DNA from: Niebla homalea | Lineage: Eukaryota > Ascomycota > Lecanoromycetes > Lecanorales > Ramalinaceae | Direction of reading: 5' to 3' | Length of the DNA stretch: 64,000 bases | NCBI GenBank assembly: GCA_019925105.1 | Contig: JAHGAU010000010.1 | Coordinates: 1,240,001-1,304,000 of the forward strand | Shown here: positions 1 through 11,677 of the stretch, in pieces | Position numbering within the stretch: position 1 is the first letter of the stretch | Layout: every line of letters starts with the position of its first letter | The notes under the pieces: generated by a model | Database searches by the model: none | The model's input: the letters and a program-made list of their open reading frames with translations, nothing else | Told to the model about the DNA's origin: nothing | Made by a program: the position numbers and the translations under genes

Positions 1-442
1 TCTGTGCAGGATCGTAGCCCAGCCTGACGCGTCGATCACTGACACCCCATACCTCGTGCACGCTCGGCTGACCTGGCCGGTTGGCTTCCAGATCAGTATC
101 GTTGGTCAACACCTCGTGTTCGAAGGATGCCAGCTCCTTTGCAATCTCTTCTCCGGTCATCTCCTGCGGGGCCTTCTGTTCGCCGCCGGGAACAGCTGAA
201 GATCCGATCTCATCAATCTCATCCTCTGGACGAGGCAATTTGATGTTGTAGCGCAGGATGGTGTTGGCCAAGTCGCTAAAGGTGTAGCTTCGAGGCTCAT
301 CACTCGAAGCATCGTCCGCTTTGAGAGGTCGTTGCGTCACAGCTGTCGAAAGCAAGACTGGTCCAAAGGATGAGTCATCTTCGGAGAGCGTGGTGGATGT
401 TCTTGACGATGCCAAAGTGGGAGGGCATACGAGTGCCGACAT
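1..442 (-). CDS. Unrecognised protein, N-terminal part (runs off the left edge)
   Basis: An open frame on the minus strand starts at the ATG at 442-440, with A at -3, and stays open to base 1, giving about 147 residues with no stop. The N-terminus is rich in Ser and Thr and is followed by an acidic stretch around 'PRPEDEIDEIG' and by 'HEVWGVSDRRVRLGYDP' near the edge. The clean frame and sensible composition suggest a real conserved gene, but I do not recognise the family and assign no function. The rest of the gene lies outside the window, so introns further on cannot be judged. It points the same way as the asparaginyl-tRNA synthetase gene, whose stop lies about 650 bp upstream of this start. 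Confidence 0.55.
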   Translation of the reverse strand, partial: MSALVCPPTLASSRTSTTLSEDDSSFGPVLLSTAVTQRPLKADDASSDEPRSYTFSDLANTILRYNIKLPRPEDEIDEIGSSAVPGGEQKAPQEMTGEEIAKELASFEHEVLTNDTDLEANRPGQPSVHEVWGVSDRRVRLGYDPAQ

Positions 443-1089
443 CCTTTCCTTCCTGGACGTTGACATCTTTGGTGCCTCCGTTACAGCTTACCTGCAGCTC
501 CGAGATGCAGGACTTAGATCCCTGTGAAATAGATGTGCAACACAAGCAGTCGATGGTATAAAACTCGTGGTGAAAGTGGGCTGTCAATTTGTTCAGTCAC
601 TTTTATCATCATCACAGCTTGGTGACGATTTTGTAGCAGGAAACCTCCAAGGCTAACTGGTGTTCACCCTCTTTCTCTTTCCAATAAGTGAAAGAGACCA
701 GATTGAATCTGCCAGCACAATTGATCCCTTAATACTTGCATGATGGCGAGGTGAAATCATGTGTGTTGACACACTCAATCGTGAGGAGTGTAAGGCATAT
801 ATCAAACTGATGAAAGAGGCAGTCAAGACGAGGTTTCTACCTTTCTGAATGCTATCAAAACAGATCCTCTTAAGCGCTTGCTGAAATGTCTATCGTGCCA
901 TCATTGGCCATGTGACAAGTGGTATCTCATTACTCGTCGAAACAACGCCATGCAAACTCCTCGCCCACCTGAGTCGCTGTCCAGCCCGACGCTCCCAACA
1001 CGTCAACAGAGATTTCTTCCCTATGAAGGGGAAAACATGATGTTAGGTAATAGTTGGGGATTCCGAGGGTAGTAATTGGATTCTCAAAA
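443..1089. other. Intergenic, no gene seen
   Basis: This spacer holds the presumed promoter of the left-edge gene and the 3' untranslated region of the asparaginyl-tRNA synthetase gene. Only short frames without recognisable products occur. I see no RNA gene or repeat. Confidence 0.6.
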
Positions 1090-2913
1090 TCATGGGGTAC
1101 ATCTTCCTGTAAAGCGTGGATACAGGGAGCAGTCTCGGACTGTATATTGACCGCACATCCAAGCGAGAAAGCGTTCGAGACCAAGACCATATCCACCATG
1201 CGGTGAAGTGCCATATCTAGCACCGTAAGTCAGTAAATCGAACGGGTGCCATCAAAGATCTGGTGAGACTCACTTCCTTTGGTCTGTGTACCAATAATAT
1301 GGCTTTGGGTCGATCCCTTCTCTCTTATACCCAGCCATCAATTCGTCATAGTCGTTCATCCTCATGCTACCGCCCACAATCTCCCCAACCCCCGGCATCA
1401 GGCAGTCTACGCTCTCAGTGACACGCGAATCCTGCGGATCCTTTTGCATGTAAAAGGCTTTAATCTCAACTGGAAAATGAGTCAGAAAGATGGGCCGGTT
1501 GATGATGTCTGTCATTTTCCTCTCGGCGGCTTCTGCGATATCATCACCAAACTCATGGGGTTTTCCATCTTCGTTGACAATGCCATGCTCATTGAGCCAG
1601 TTGATTGCGTTGGCGTACTTCATGCGCATAAAAGGTCTCTCAGGGACTTTGAACTCTGGGTTGAGCTCGGTGATCATCTTCTTGATCTTCGGGTCAGCAA
1701 GAGCCAGTCTAACGACTTCACTCATGACCAGCTCCAGATGCACAAGTAGATCATCGAAGGAGATAAAGTCTAACTCGGCTTCTATGTGTGTGTACTCAGA
1801 CAAATGACGACGGGTAAGCGACTTCTCAGCACGGAAGGAGGGTGCGATACAGAAAACGTTGCCAAGAGAAGGCAGACAGGTTTCCAGGTACAGCTGAGAA
1901 GATTGTGTGAGGTATGCCTTTTCTCCATAATATGAGAATTCGAACAGAGTGGCACCGCCCTCCACCTGTGTCTGTACCATGCACGGCGGCGTAACTTCCA
2001 AACAGGATGGGGTGATTTCGGTCTCATACGCCTGTCTGAAGGCTCGCAGTAGGGCACTGCGTACTTTCATTACCTTGGACGAGTTCTCACCTCGGAGGAC
2101 TAAGTGGCGGTTGTCATAGAGTGTTTGGGGATCGGCGTCTTTGGCGACTCTTGTGGTGATGGCTTCCTTGTCGCCGGCTGCTGCGCCAATGATTTCGTAA
2201 TAGTCTGCATGCAATTCGCGATCATCTGGGGCATGTTGCTTGGGCGGTACCTCCCACATCTCCCCCCAGATTTCCATGGAAGTCTCGAGCGTTAATGTCT
2301 TCGCCTCGTAAGTTTTGGTCAAATCCGCCGTCAAGACACACTGCATCAGTCCGTAGCCGTCCCGGAGCGTGACAAAGATCACGTCCTTCTGATCACGCAG
2401 GCGATGCACTCTACCGGTGACTCGGACTCGGGACCCTCGACCTTCGGTGTAGTCGACATCTTTCTTACTATCACCACTCCTAAGCTTTACCAGCTTCGAG
2501 TCTGTCTCGTCCAACCGTATCTTGAACGCTCGAGGTAGTGATGAATCCTCTGTGATCTTGACCTTAATAGCTTCTTGCAAGACCTGCTGTCTCTTGACCT
2601 GGTCCTCCTTCTCGCGTATGGCCAATTCGTCTCCCTTTGCGAGCTTCCTTTTGTGTTGTTCATAAAGCTTGGTTACTTTCTTGAGCGCGGACGCGGTCGC
2701 TGGCTTCCACTCTTTTGAGACGGCCGGATCTTGGCCCTCTCCCACAGCAGCTGTCTCGGATTTGCGAGTGAAATATGAGATTCCATTCTTTGGGGGGCAT
2801 TGAATGTGTGCGAACAAAAGAGTTTTGAATGGAGACGATTGAGACCCGTCTGCTGATGTATCGTCTATGCCAATATCCTCGTCAATGTAAAGCTCTTTTC
2901 TAGGTTCCACCAT
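1090..2913 (-). CDS. DED81: Asparaginyl-tRNA synthetase, cytosolic
   Basis: It charges tRNA-Asn with asparagine in the cytosol. Model: exon 1 2913-1274, 57-bp intron 1273-1217 (GTGAGT donor, CTGAC branch, CTAG end), exon 2 1216-1090, giving 588 aa. A charged N-terminal extension rich in Lys and Glu (about residues 60-130) precedes an OB-fold anticodon-binding domain near residue 160 ('[16 protein letters not shown]'). The class II catalytic core follows, with motif 2 at '[19 protein letters not shown]'. Motif 3 ('[11 protein letters not shown]') lies entirely in the small second exon. Without that exon the frame stops after 'YWYTDQRK' and lacks motif 3, so the splice is needed for function. 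The product ends in the family-typical '[10 protein letters not shown]'. The extension and lack of a presequence favour the cytosolic enzyme over the mitochondrial one. It is divergent from the GT69 gene. Confidence 0.95.
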
Positions 2914-3219
2914 GTTGACGATGTACAGAAAGAGAATAGTGTAAAGTCGGCGATGTCACCGACGCAGATGTAATGATTTGTGTTGGCTCATGTTGTGCGT
3001 ATACTAATAGGATACGCTGTAAGATAACGTAAATTACAGCCAACACGTCATAGGGTTTTACGTGGCTGCATTCTCTTATTGGCTGGATGAACCCACGCCG
3101 GCTCCAGGTCACTATCTAATGGTTGCATAGCATCTTGCCTCTGGTATGGCATGCGTCTTTTCGATGGAGCACGGCAGGCCCGCTGCGACGAGTCTCCGAG
3201 TATAGCATGATGACTGAGG
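2914..3219. promoter_or_regulatory. Shared divergent promoter of DED81 and the GT69 gene
   Basis: 306 bp separate the two start codons, so both promoters must lie here. An ATTGG (CCAAT box on the minus strand) occurs near 3079, which is a common fungal promoter element. No other element is convincing. Confidence 0.5.
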
Positions 3220-4791
3220 ATGCCCGCGCTTTATCAAAACGATGACGGGTATGAAATGGTCAGTCGCCAATCACTTGAGGCCGGTGACGATTTCGATCTC
3301 GACGAGGCCGACTTCCAATCCCATGGACGCACTGCATCTCTATATGCGCCCACTCCGTCCTTGAGTGCTCGGATGTCCGGCGTGCTTCTTCGCAACTTGC
3401 CATGGCCCTTCCACCGGAAAGGATATCGCAAGTTGCCAAACCAAGTCTCCAATAACGCAGCTCTCAAGAGGAGACGCTCAGTGTGCAGACCACCTCGGAG
3501 ATGTTGTTTCTGGATAAATTCTCTGCTATGCGTTCTCTTAGCGCTTGTAGTGCTTACCGCCATTCTGAGCCCCTCTTATTCCAGGCCACCAAAGCATTAC
3601 CAAGAGCTAAGGGAGATGATTACAGCGTCAGGTGAACCTGGAAGGAGCAATCCAGAAAACCAAAGAATCTTTGTTGCTGCAAGCCTTTACGATCTAGGGG
3701 GCCATTTGCTCGGTGGAGCGTGGGGAGAAAGAGTGCTTGAGCTTCTTGAGATGCTAGGAAACAAGAATGTCTTTTTAAGCATATACGAAAATGAGAGTGC
3801 CATGGCAGCCATGACTGCAAAAATGCAATTTGAAAAGAAAGTGCAATGTAAACACTCGATCGTTTACGACACGAGCTTCTCCATGGCTGCCGTACCCCAT
3901 GTCACAATGCCCGATGGCTCCCGAAGGGTGAAGCGAACTGCTTATCTGGCTGAAGCTCGCAATCGAGCGCTCGAAGTGCTCGATGAGCAAGCAAGTGTCC
4001 GGTACGACAAGATACTGTATCTCAATGACGTCCTATTCGATCCAATCGAAGCAGTTCAGCTCCTCTTCGCCACTAACCTCGACGGCAATGGACGTTCTTC
4101 GTACCAAGCTGCTTGCGCTGTTGACTTCATCAACCCTTTCAAGTTCTATGACACGTTTGCAACGAGGGATGCGGAAGGTTACAGTATGGGTGTTCCCTTC
4201 TTTCCCTGGTTCACAAGCTCGGGTGAAGGGGTCAGTCGGCATGATGTACTTCAAGGAAAGGATGCTGTCCGAGTGAAAAGCTGCTGGGGTGGCATGGTCG
4301 CCTTTGATGCGAAACCATTCCAGGGGTCGGAACCTGTTCGCTTCAGGGCACCCAAAGATCTGTACTGGGATGCTTCGGAGTGCTGTCTTATTCATGCTGA
4401 CATTGTGAGAAAAACTATGGATGAGTCCACAAGTGAGAATGTGGGCATCTACATGAATCCTTTCATCCGGGTAGCCTATGATCAGAAGACACTGAGTTGG
4501 CTGCGATTCACTCGACGTCTCGAGAGACTGTATACCATACCACATTCGATCATCAACCGGATGGTTGGGCTGCCGTGGTTCAACGCGCGACGGGCTGAAG
4601 AAGCAGGGCAGAGGGTGACTGAGCTGACGTGGACACCTGACGATGCTCTTGATGGAGGCGGCTCTTTTCAGATGCAGGAGAGGGAGGCTGAAGGCGACGG
4701 CTATTGTGGTAGGAGAGGCCTTCAATTGATCAAACAAACCCCGAGGAGTGGGGAGAAGAATTGGGATCAGATGCCTCTACCCCCTAGCTAA
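3220..4791 (+). CDS. GT69 (CAP59/CMT1-type) alpha-1,3-mannosyltransferase-like glycosyltransferase
   Basis: Intronless, 523 aa. It has a type II membrane layout: a cytosolic tail of about 97 residues, one membrane segment at about residues 98-117 ('LLCVLLALVVLTAIL'), then a lumenal domain, which fits a Golgi glycosyltransferase. The lumenal domain carries landmarks of the CAP59_mtransfer family: 'IFVAASLYDLGGHLLG', 'VFLSIYENESA', 'RTAYLAEARNRAL', 'ILYLNDVLFDPIEA', 'AACAVDFINPFKFYDTFATRD', 'VKSCWGGMVAFDA' and 'ASECCLIHADI'. In Cryptococcus the family acts in capsule or mannose transfer. In filamentous ascomycetes several paralogues exist and their acceptors are mostly unknown, so the sugar and linkage are inferred from the family only. 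The start follows the first in-frame ATG after the divergent promoter. Confidence 0.88.
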   Translation: MPALYQNDDGYEMVSRQSLEAGDDFDLDEADFQSHGRTASLYAPTPSLSARMSGVLLRNLPWPFHRKGYRKLPNQVSNNAALKRRRSVCRPPRRCCFWINSLLCVLLALVVLTAILSPSYSRPPKHYQELREMITASGEPGRSNPENQRIFVAASLYDLGGHLLGGAWGERVLELLEMLGNKNVFLSIYENESAMAAMTAKMQFEKKVQCKHSIVYDTSFSMAAVPHVTMPDGSRRVKRTAYLAEARNRALEVLDEQASVRYDKILYLNDVLFDPIEAVQLLFATNLDGNGRSSYQAACAVDFINPFKFYDTFATRDAEGYSMGVPFFPWFTSSGEGVSRHDVLQGKDAVRVKSCWGGMVAFDAKPFQGSEPVRFRAPKDLYWDASECCLIHADIVRKTMDESTSENVGIYMNPFIRVAYDQKTLSWLRFTRRLERLYTIPHSIINRMVGLPWFNARRAEEAGQRVTELTWTPDDALDGGGSFQMQEREAEGDGYCGRRGLQLIKQTPRSGEKNWDQMPLPPS

Positions 4792-5127
4792 GCAAGTATC
4801 TACGATTTTTTTTATCTTCATATGTTTATGTTTCCATGTTTCCACATTTCCAATAACCCTCACGTGCGGTACGGCAGCTATAGCGTCGTGAAAAGCAGAG
4901 CTTTTCCCAAGATCCAAAATCATGCAAAGTATATTGCTGGGCAGTTTAAGTGTTTGTGAATTTCCAACGGGGAGAAATCGGCGTCATCACTGCTTGACGA
5001 TGATCGCTTTTCTTTGTTTTGGACTCATCAGCCACCCACCACAATTGGTCACCAAAAACTTTTCACTGCATAACTAGATCACAATTTATCCAATCGAACT
5101 TCTCTCACTCAAGCTCATCCTTGGAGC
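4792..5127. other. Intergenic, no gene seen
   Basis: 3' end of the GT69 gene and promoter of the next plus-strand gene. It is AT-richer than the flanks, with a T-tract just after 4804. Nothing else stands out. Confidence 0.6.
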
Positions 5128-7231
5128 ATGATGGCCTCAGCATCAGCGCCTATGGATGAACTCAAAGAGCTCAAAGAATTCATCGCTCGCATGAAGGCTC
5201 AGACCTCTCGTTCCCATGCAGAGAGTGACAACAGCGTGCCCAGCCAAGAGCAAAAAGCAGACAGCTCCCATGGCACACTGACATCTAAGCCTCAGACTGA
5301 CCTGACCCCTCATAATCAAGAGACGTCCCCCCACGCAGGTGGCGAGCATTCGGGGCAGGACGGTAGGCTCAATCTGACAACTCCCTCGCCAGCTCGACAG
5401 GGCGTCATGGCTCCACACAATACTCCTCTAATGACTACAACCAATCCAGACGCTATAGCTGTGGCCGAGGAAGAAGCTACTCCAAGTTCACACGAAGTAG
5501 GCGACGCCATTGCCGACTATCTCAAGGGCATGGAGGGCAAGCCTCTAGCAGAGAGCATGTGGGCACCGAAGTCTGTGACTCAACGTCGATCCTTCGCAAA
5601 GGGACCGCGCACGGATAACTACTCACCAAACCCTTCCAAGAATCTAACAACGACCTGGGAGAGTCACTTGCCGGTCAAGACAGTGGAGCCGAAACCAGAG
5701 GTCACGCGGCTGCCTCATCTGAAAGCCCGTGCCGGGGATGCGCAAAAGGAAAACCAGAATCCAACCTCTACCAAGACTGTGGACACGACCCCGGAGCGTC
5801 TGGTGCCGGTGAAAGTAGTGGAGCCCAACCCAGAGATCAACGACCAATTCACACCCATGTCATTCAAGGCGGCTGATTCAAGGTCGGAGCGATCCATGGT
5901 GGATGCGTTTACCCAAACAGACACAGTATATTCAAAGTCGGATGTCACGGACTTCGCAACTCATGCCGATGCGCATAATACCAGGGACCGAAAGTCACCA
6001 TCCGTGAATCCGCCTCACAAGAAGTCCTTGCTGTCAACCTCTGATGCCGCGCAGGAAGTGGATCGCCACGTTCGCATGATTTCACCATCTACGCCTCCAG
6101 CTGCATCTGGGGCAGCCTCCGATTCCTCGAGCACACCCACACAGACTTCAAGTGCCAAAAAGGCCATGACAGCCACCAAGGCAACTGCTGAAAGGGACAT
6201 AAAACCTGAGCAACCTGACCTGCCGCTTGAGTTCCTAAAAAGATGGGCTCACAATAACAAAGCGGCCCTCACAGGGGCTGCCCAAAGCAATGGTGGCGGA
6301 AGTCCGGTACCGGGACGGTCTGCACCAGCTGTCAGGAGCGGCAGCGCCAATGCAAAGCCAGCGGACGAGAAAGAGGATCGTAGGTCTATGCAGTACTTCT
6401 CCAGCTGGGGCACCCAAGAGAAGAGAGACCGACCCCGTAAGTTCCCTCCGGCGTTGCCCTTTTCGATCCAACTGAAAACCATCCAACCAACTGACCTCTT
6501 CCAAGCCGCCGAAGTCCGTACCGCCCTGCTGAAACCGCTCCCGCCCAACGCCACCCTCGCCTTCATCGCCAACCTCGTCTACGGCGGTCCCCTCGAGAAG
6601 ATCCGGATCCACGTGGGCGGCAAAGGTGCCTCGGTCACCTTCCTCAACCCGGCCGACTGCAAGAGATTCTACGACGACACCGCCAACGGACTCGTCTACA
6701 GTACCAGCCCCCCGACCGGCCCCGTGAGGCGGTACAAGCACCTTGAAGTTGAACTCTCGGATGTTGCGGAGCCGCTTGTTGGGAAGCTGTATGAGTATGC
6801 ACAGAAGGGTCTCACCAGATGCGTCAAGGCCGTGCCCGTGGATGACGGATTCACGATGCCCTACCTGCAGAAGCTGGCGGCGGACAAGAACAGGAGTGTC
6901 GTGGCGGTGCAGGAGGGGAGGGGAATCGCCAACGTAAGTCCTTTGCTGACCGCGGTACATGCTTTTGCGTGCTGTCTGGCTTCCTTGCGCTTATCCTGAG
7001 TGTGTAGGCTCGCTACATCATCTTCCACTTCGGCAACATCGAGCACGCCGTCCAGTTCCGGGCGAGTCTGGCGCGGGATGATGACTTTGAGCAGTGCAAC
7101 CTTTCTTTTGCCAAGGATCCGTACGTGTCTTTCGACTTGATCTCTCCGCAAATGATTCGAGGATGACCTGCTGATGAAATTGTAGATGTGCTGAAGCTAC
7201 TGGTCCACGCACCGGACCAGCATCTTCTTAA
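5128..7231 (+). CDS. Unnamed fungal protein with a C-terminal RRM-like region
   Basis: Three exons: 5128-6933, 7008-7120 and 7186-7231 (introns 74 and 65 bp, donors GTAAGT and GTACGT), 654 aa. The first 420 or so residues are disordered: Ser, Thr, Pro and Glu rich, with two similar segments near residues 180-240 sharing a 'VKTVEPKPE / VKVVEPNPE' element. The folded part (about residues 435-630) reads like an RNA-recognition-motif fold: 'FQAAEVRTALLKPLPPNAT', 'IRIHVGGKGASVTFLNPADC', and in exon 2 'RYIIFHFGNIEHAVQFRA'. The frame runs on 63 bp past the first donor before a stop, so splicing decides the C-terminus. I do not recognise a named orthologue; RNA binding is inference. Codon third positions turn sharply GC-rich from about 6430 on. 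Confidence 0.75.
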
Positions 7232-10200
7232 TCGCAGATCGTCTCGGCCACTTGAATGTGAATATCGTCGTGGGCGTTACCATTCAAGAAGATTGTTACT
7301 TTTCTTACCAAATAATCCTATCGTCCAGTATTGATACGTGCAGTTTTCAGTGCTACAGCAGCAATGGTCAAGCTTGTGGGGAAGTCCCAAACGCGAACGA
7401 TACGGACGGACTCTGGGATTAGCTCAATTGATAGTATTCTCACATTCATTTCTCCTCTAAACCTTTCCCCCTTCTATCTCCTACTTACTCTTGACATTGC
7501 AAACATCCAAGAGCTGCAATTGTAATACGTCTACAAGACCCTTAACCAGCCCCCCTCTGTGTGCGGCTAATTACCTTGCTCTCTACAGTACCTACCTCGA
7601 CACATCAAGCCGAAATGTCACTATCCTCCCAAGACCGTGCCTCGACCTCAATGATTTCCTGTCGCATGTTGCCCTCTTCGTTCATTTGCCGGTCGTCGGG
7701 TCGATGGCGGTGGCGGTCACGCTCGGCTGTTTCCTGGCCGCTCTCCTTTTTTCCCCTGCCTCTTGCCAATTTCAAAGGGTGCCTATGGGCTCATGCTGTT
7801 CAATGGCTGTTCGCTTCCCCAACCTCATGTATCTGGTGGCCATTCGGAAACGAAGGGGGGGCCGGAAGGGGGGGGTATACCACATGATGGCCACATCTGG
7901 CAAGCATACGAGCGAAGGACCTAGACACGACGGCATGGCAGCAGAGATGCCGCTGTAACCTGTAGTAGGTACTATGTCTTTCTTTCCCTTTTTGCTTGAC
8001 AGGGAAGGAAGAAGGGGAGGGTTTCGGCGCCAATATGCAGGTTCGCTTAGAATGGCGGCGGCGCTGGGAACGCCCCGGAAGCCACACTCGTGATGAAAGA
8101 GTCAGATGGATGGGAAGCTACTGCATCTCCTCGTAGTCTTTTCGCTCTCAAACTTTCTTCTCCTCTTTCTTTCCTTTTTTTACTTTCTTCTTCTTTTGCT
8201 ATGGCGGAAAAGATGGAAAATCAGGTGGCGAAGAATAGTCCCAGAGAAGTAATTGGTGCACTTCACCAGGGCTGGGTGTCTCTTGCAGTCCTACTACAAT
8301 ACCTTAGATAATACGGCCTCGTAATGGCCTCGGCGCAGGCAGTGTCCAGCTTTTGATTACAGCGCATGATCCATGCGAGTCAAGCGTGCTACGGACGTAT
8401 GGGATAGGGACGACCGAGGATTCGATGAGCGGAAAATGGCTGCATTGTCCTTCTCGTGTCGGGAAAAAGCGTCGGGTCGACTGGTGTGATGATGCCAAGC
8501 AGGACTTGGCTTGCTGCGGAAAGTCTCTGCTGCATGATGGGCTGCACGTCAGCGAGGTGGACCGCGGAGGGTCGAACATGCCAATCCTCCTTGGCCGAAG
8601 GATAGGTAGGTAGGTAGGTAGGTAGGTAGGTGTGTTGCGAAATGATATGAGACTAATTTCTCTACGTTCAACACAAGTCATGTTCGCTCTTTCTGGATAA
8701 ACCTTCTCGAGGTTCATCGCCCATCACCCGATGCTGAACTTAGTCACGAAGCCGAATGGGTCCAGGCTCATTGACCTGAGCTCACTGTCACAATCTTGAT
8801 CGTCCACTGAAGGTGCCCGATATAAGCTAGGACGTCAAGAAGTTTGGCCGATGAGGAACAGCTCAGTGGTGCAATGCACCTTTGTACAGCCATTCTTACT
8901 GTTCCTGGAGTCAGTACAACAGTAACTATGTACCAATGCATGTTGTGCGATCATATTCATTTCCTCAGTGATCACCAATATACCTGAGGCAAACGTAGCC
9001 ATCGTGCAACTCATTTGCTAGAAGGGAGTGACGAACGGACCCCAAGATGGCGGCCCGGCGTAGACCCTTCCTGAAACAGAAACGGCGTCTTGAAGAAAGT
9101 ATAAGTGGATGCAACTTGCCCTGGGTTTCTTCTGCTAGGAAGAATAGTTCACACTAGGCTGCATGCTTTCGGTGTCTGGAAGAGAGCGATGATTTTGAAG
9201 GGGAGTAGTCGAGCATGATTTCCTCGGATTTCACATCAGTGCCACAAGAAGAAGACTAGTCATTCGGAAAGGTCAGTCCTTTTCCGAGATCATAGCCTGC
9301 AATTCCTTAAGATTCTGCTGGTTAAGATCCTGAGCTTCCAGCTGTGGAGGCGTAGAGCGTGACATTGTTTGGGGTTTCTCTAGAATTTTCGTGACTGGAA
9401 AGGCTTAGTGAAACCCATACGGCACTCTCCTATCTCTCCCTCGATCAAAGATTGTTCGACGCCGTTTTGTGCGCCCAACATTGCACGAGTCTCTGGACCA
9501 GCGCGTAAAAGTCACCGTCTATAGGTCAACCGTTCGAAATCCAAGCGGAACCGATCCACCTTCTCATCGAGGTTGCAATGGTGTAAACGATGATCGTGTT
9601 AGTCCGTTTAGTGACGGATCTCTGGTCGTGATGGAGGATTCCATGCAAGAGGATGGCTGAAACAGAGACCTAATGGAGAGCGGCGCTAAAGGCGAACAGC
9701 TGCGCCCCAACGGTGAATTCTGCAAGAGCAGAGCAGGAAACTTGATGGTCTGAGCCGGTGAAGAGAGATAAGTCCCCCTCAGCTGGTGTCCAACAGAAAG
9801 AAGAAAGAACACTGTACTGTCATCACATGATTTTCTCATTCTTCAATCTTAATCTTCACACTTCTCAGGGACCGATTGCCGTATCAATTGATTGGGCGCC
9901 GGCCGCATATCGGTCCGCACTAGCGCCTAGATCGTCTACGTGTCCGACAAGCTAGGGAGGCCCGTGAGTCGTTCGCTAATGAGCATGATGCTCATCCGCA
10001 TACACATTGCCAGACTCGCTCACCTTGATTGGCAGGATCACTTCTGTCGTCATATCTAGCCACATCTCTAGATCGTTCTCTAACCCCTGTCCGCATATGC
10101 ACAAACCAAACAGCTAGTGACTAGCCTACCTCTAACCTGTTATGGTTCCATAGAAATGTTTCCTCACCAAGCTACCACAGCAGTGTAGCTGAGTAGGAGC

Positions 10201-10563
10201 CGGGGTTCCGCACCTTGATACTGTAGGGACATCAGGAGCGAGCCAATGATAGTCGGACGAGTGGCTCCGGCATGCCACTCTTCACACTAAAGCATGCACT
10301 GCAGCATGTAGAGAGTACCAGAGTCACCAACTCGACAGAAGTCTTTGGCCATAAAGCCAACATCCCCTCGCATCCTAGGCCCGACCTATTCTCCTTTTCT
10401 TCCTTCACCTATTCCTGTCTCGACTTTGTCAGGCCTACCTTCAGATTCTTGCTAGCACTCCATCCAACTATTGACCCTCTTGCATTCCATCAGTCTTCCA
10501 TCCTTTTCTTCATGCTGCTGCCCCTCTAAGAAAAGTCGCCCCCTCGCAGATTTGACACCGAGT
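7232..10563. other. 3.3-kb gene-poor region
   Basis: No open frame here has a recognisable product, strong start context and splice signals together. It contains pyrimidine tracts (about 8145-8200 and 10390-10540) typical of fungal promoters and 5' leaders, a (TAGG)7 array, and one isolated tRNA box-A-like string near 7417. The right third is probably the promoter and leader of the SANT/Myb-like gene. A spliced small gene or non-coding transcript cannot be excluded. Confidence 0.5.
8603..8630. repeat. Tetranucleotide microsatellite (TAGG)7
   Basis: Seven perfect tandem copies of TAGG read directly from the sequence. They sit inside a short minus-strand open frame, where they encode a Thr-Tyr-Leu-Pro repeat. 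I take that frame to be non-coding. Confidence 0.95.
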
Positions 10564-11321
10564 ATGCATCATGCAGTCTCGAGGCGACCAGAAAGCTTCC
10601 TCACAACAGGAACAACCTCCCGTGTGGAGGTCCCACAGCAAAAGCCGAAACGCACCTCTACCAGTACAAGAGTCCAAGTTAACCACAAATCAGCCTCCCC
10701 AGCAATGAGGATCCGCACTCTTGCTCCTGACCTGCATTCGAGTGTGCGTGATCACACTCGTGCTCAGCAGAAGCAGCGCGCCACCATGGCCATCGACAAC
10801 GTGCTCAACAAACCGGACGAGGGACCTCAGAAAATCGGCAGTCACTCCGCCACGAGCAGATCATCATCACCGGACGATCCTGACCACCCACGAGACCCAG
10901 CCACCAGCCAATCGTCATCACCAGACCCTCCGAACAAGCCACGGCCGTTTCGATCTCCATACCAGGAGGAACAACATCTCTGGATCTGGTTCTTCAGGAT
11001 AGATATGAGGAAGACTTGGGACGAGGTCGCTGTTGCCTATAACCGGTATTGGCATCCAAATGAACCATACGTTGCTCCTGAGGATGCCCCAAGGAAGAAA
11101 GGAGGCTTGCAATGCAAATTGTACCGTGTCCTAGAAACTCATGGCTTGCCTCAAGTCAGAGAGCAAGAACAGACCTCGGATGGTCTCAGTCCCTTCAGCA
11201 TGTGGCTGCAGCTTCACAGGCATTTTCCCTGGATGGATGCCTATGCAGACCTCCTCCCAGGTCAGTGGGAACCCTATTGTCTTTTGGCCCTATTTCTGCT
11301 AATAGCATGTCAGGATACTAG
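10564..11321 (+). CDS. SANT/Myb-like short fungal protein (tentative)
   Basis: The frame is open from before 10471, but the first true ATG is 10564. Later in-frame ATGs are 10705 and 10786; the last sits in an exact GCCACCATGG context and may be the real start, giving about 160 aa. The N-terminal half is basic and Ser/Pro rich. The only ordered stretch lies in the second half: 'EEQHLWIWFFRIDMRKTWD' then 'EVAVAYNRYW', with Trp spacing like a SANT/Myb helix unit. A likely last intron runs from 11261 (GTCAGT) to 11313 (CAG, with TGCTAATA just before it). Splicing it ends the protein at 11321; unspliced the frame runs to 11409. DNA binding is inference from the Trp pattern. It is convergent with IWR1. 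Confidence 0.5.
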
Positions 11322-11677
11322 AAGACATCGTGAAAGCCCAGTATTGGCAGGCATCGGCCGATTGAGCGGCTATGATAGGGCTTGTTCAGATCAGTCAGGG
11401 TCATCTTGACTATCTTCAGATTTGGGCACAGTTGCAAGCACGTTCAAGATCAGGAGTGGTGGAGCATGGAAAAATGTGATGGCTATGGGAGCTCCCCTTG
11501 CCGCTGTGGACTTTCCATGGCAGTGAGCAATGATCTTGAGCCTATCCCCACCATCTGCATGCTCTCAGAAGGGCGGCCAACGAATTTCCGTAGCATGGCC
11601 GTGGATCGACACGCAATCTTTGGAGAATGGTAATGAACTCTGTTCGCCTGCAGTTCCTTTCGTATCTCGATGCTTTC
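11322..11677. other. Convergent 3' spacer
   Basis: Lies between the 3' ends of the SANT/Myb-like gene and IWR1. If the upstream intron is not spliced, the first 88 bp are coding. No other feature is seen. Confidence 0.5.

Noticed and set aside
4033..4737. 234-residue minus-strand frame
   Set aside because: Shadow of the GT69 gene, whose motifs are on the plus strand.
6235..6960. 241-residue minus-strand frame
   Set aside because: Antisense shadow of the GC-rich RRM-like region.
7417..7432. tRNA box-A-like string (TTAGCTCAATTGATAG)
   Set aside because: No B box (GTTCRANNC) at the right distance and no cloverleaf pairing seen.
7491..7958. 155-residue plus-strand frame with a hydrophobic middle
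   Set aside because: No recognised family, low-complexity ends and no splice or start support.
8304..8717. 137-residue minus-strand frame crossing the (TAGG)7 array
   Set aside because: Coding content is driven by the microsatellite; no family resemblance or splice support.
9529..9545. B-box-like string (GTTCGAAAT)
   Set aside because: Last position does not fit GTTCRANNC and there is no matching A box or acceptor stem.
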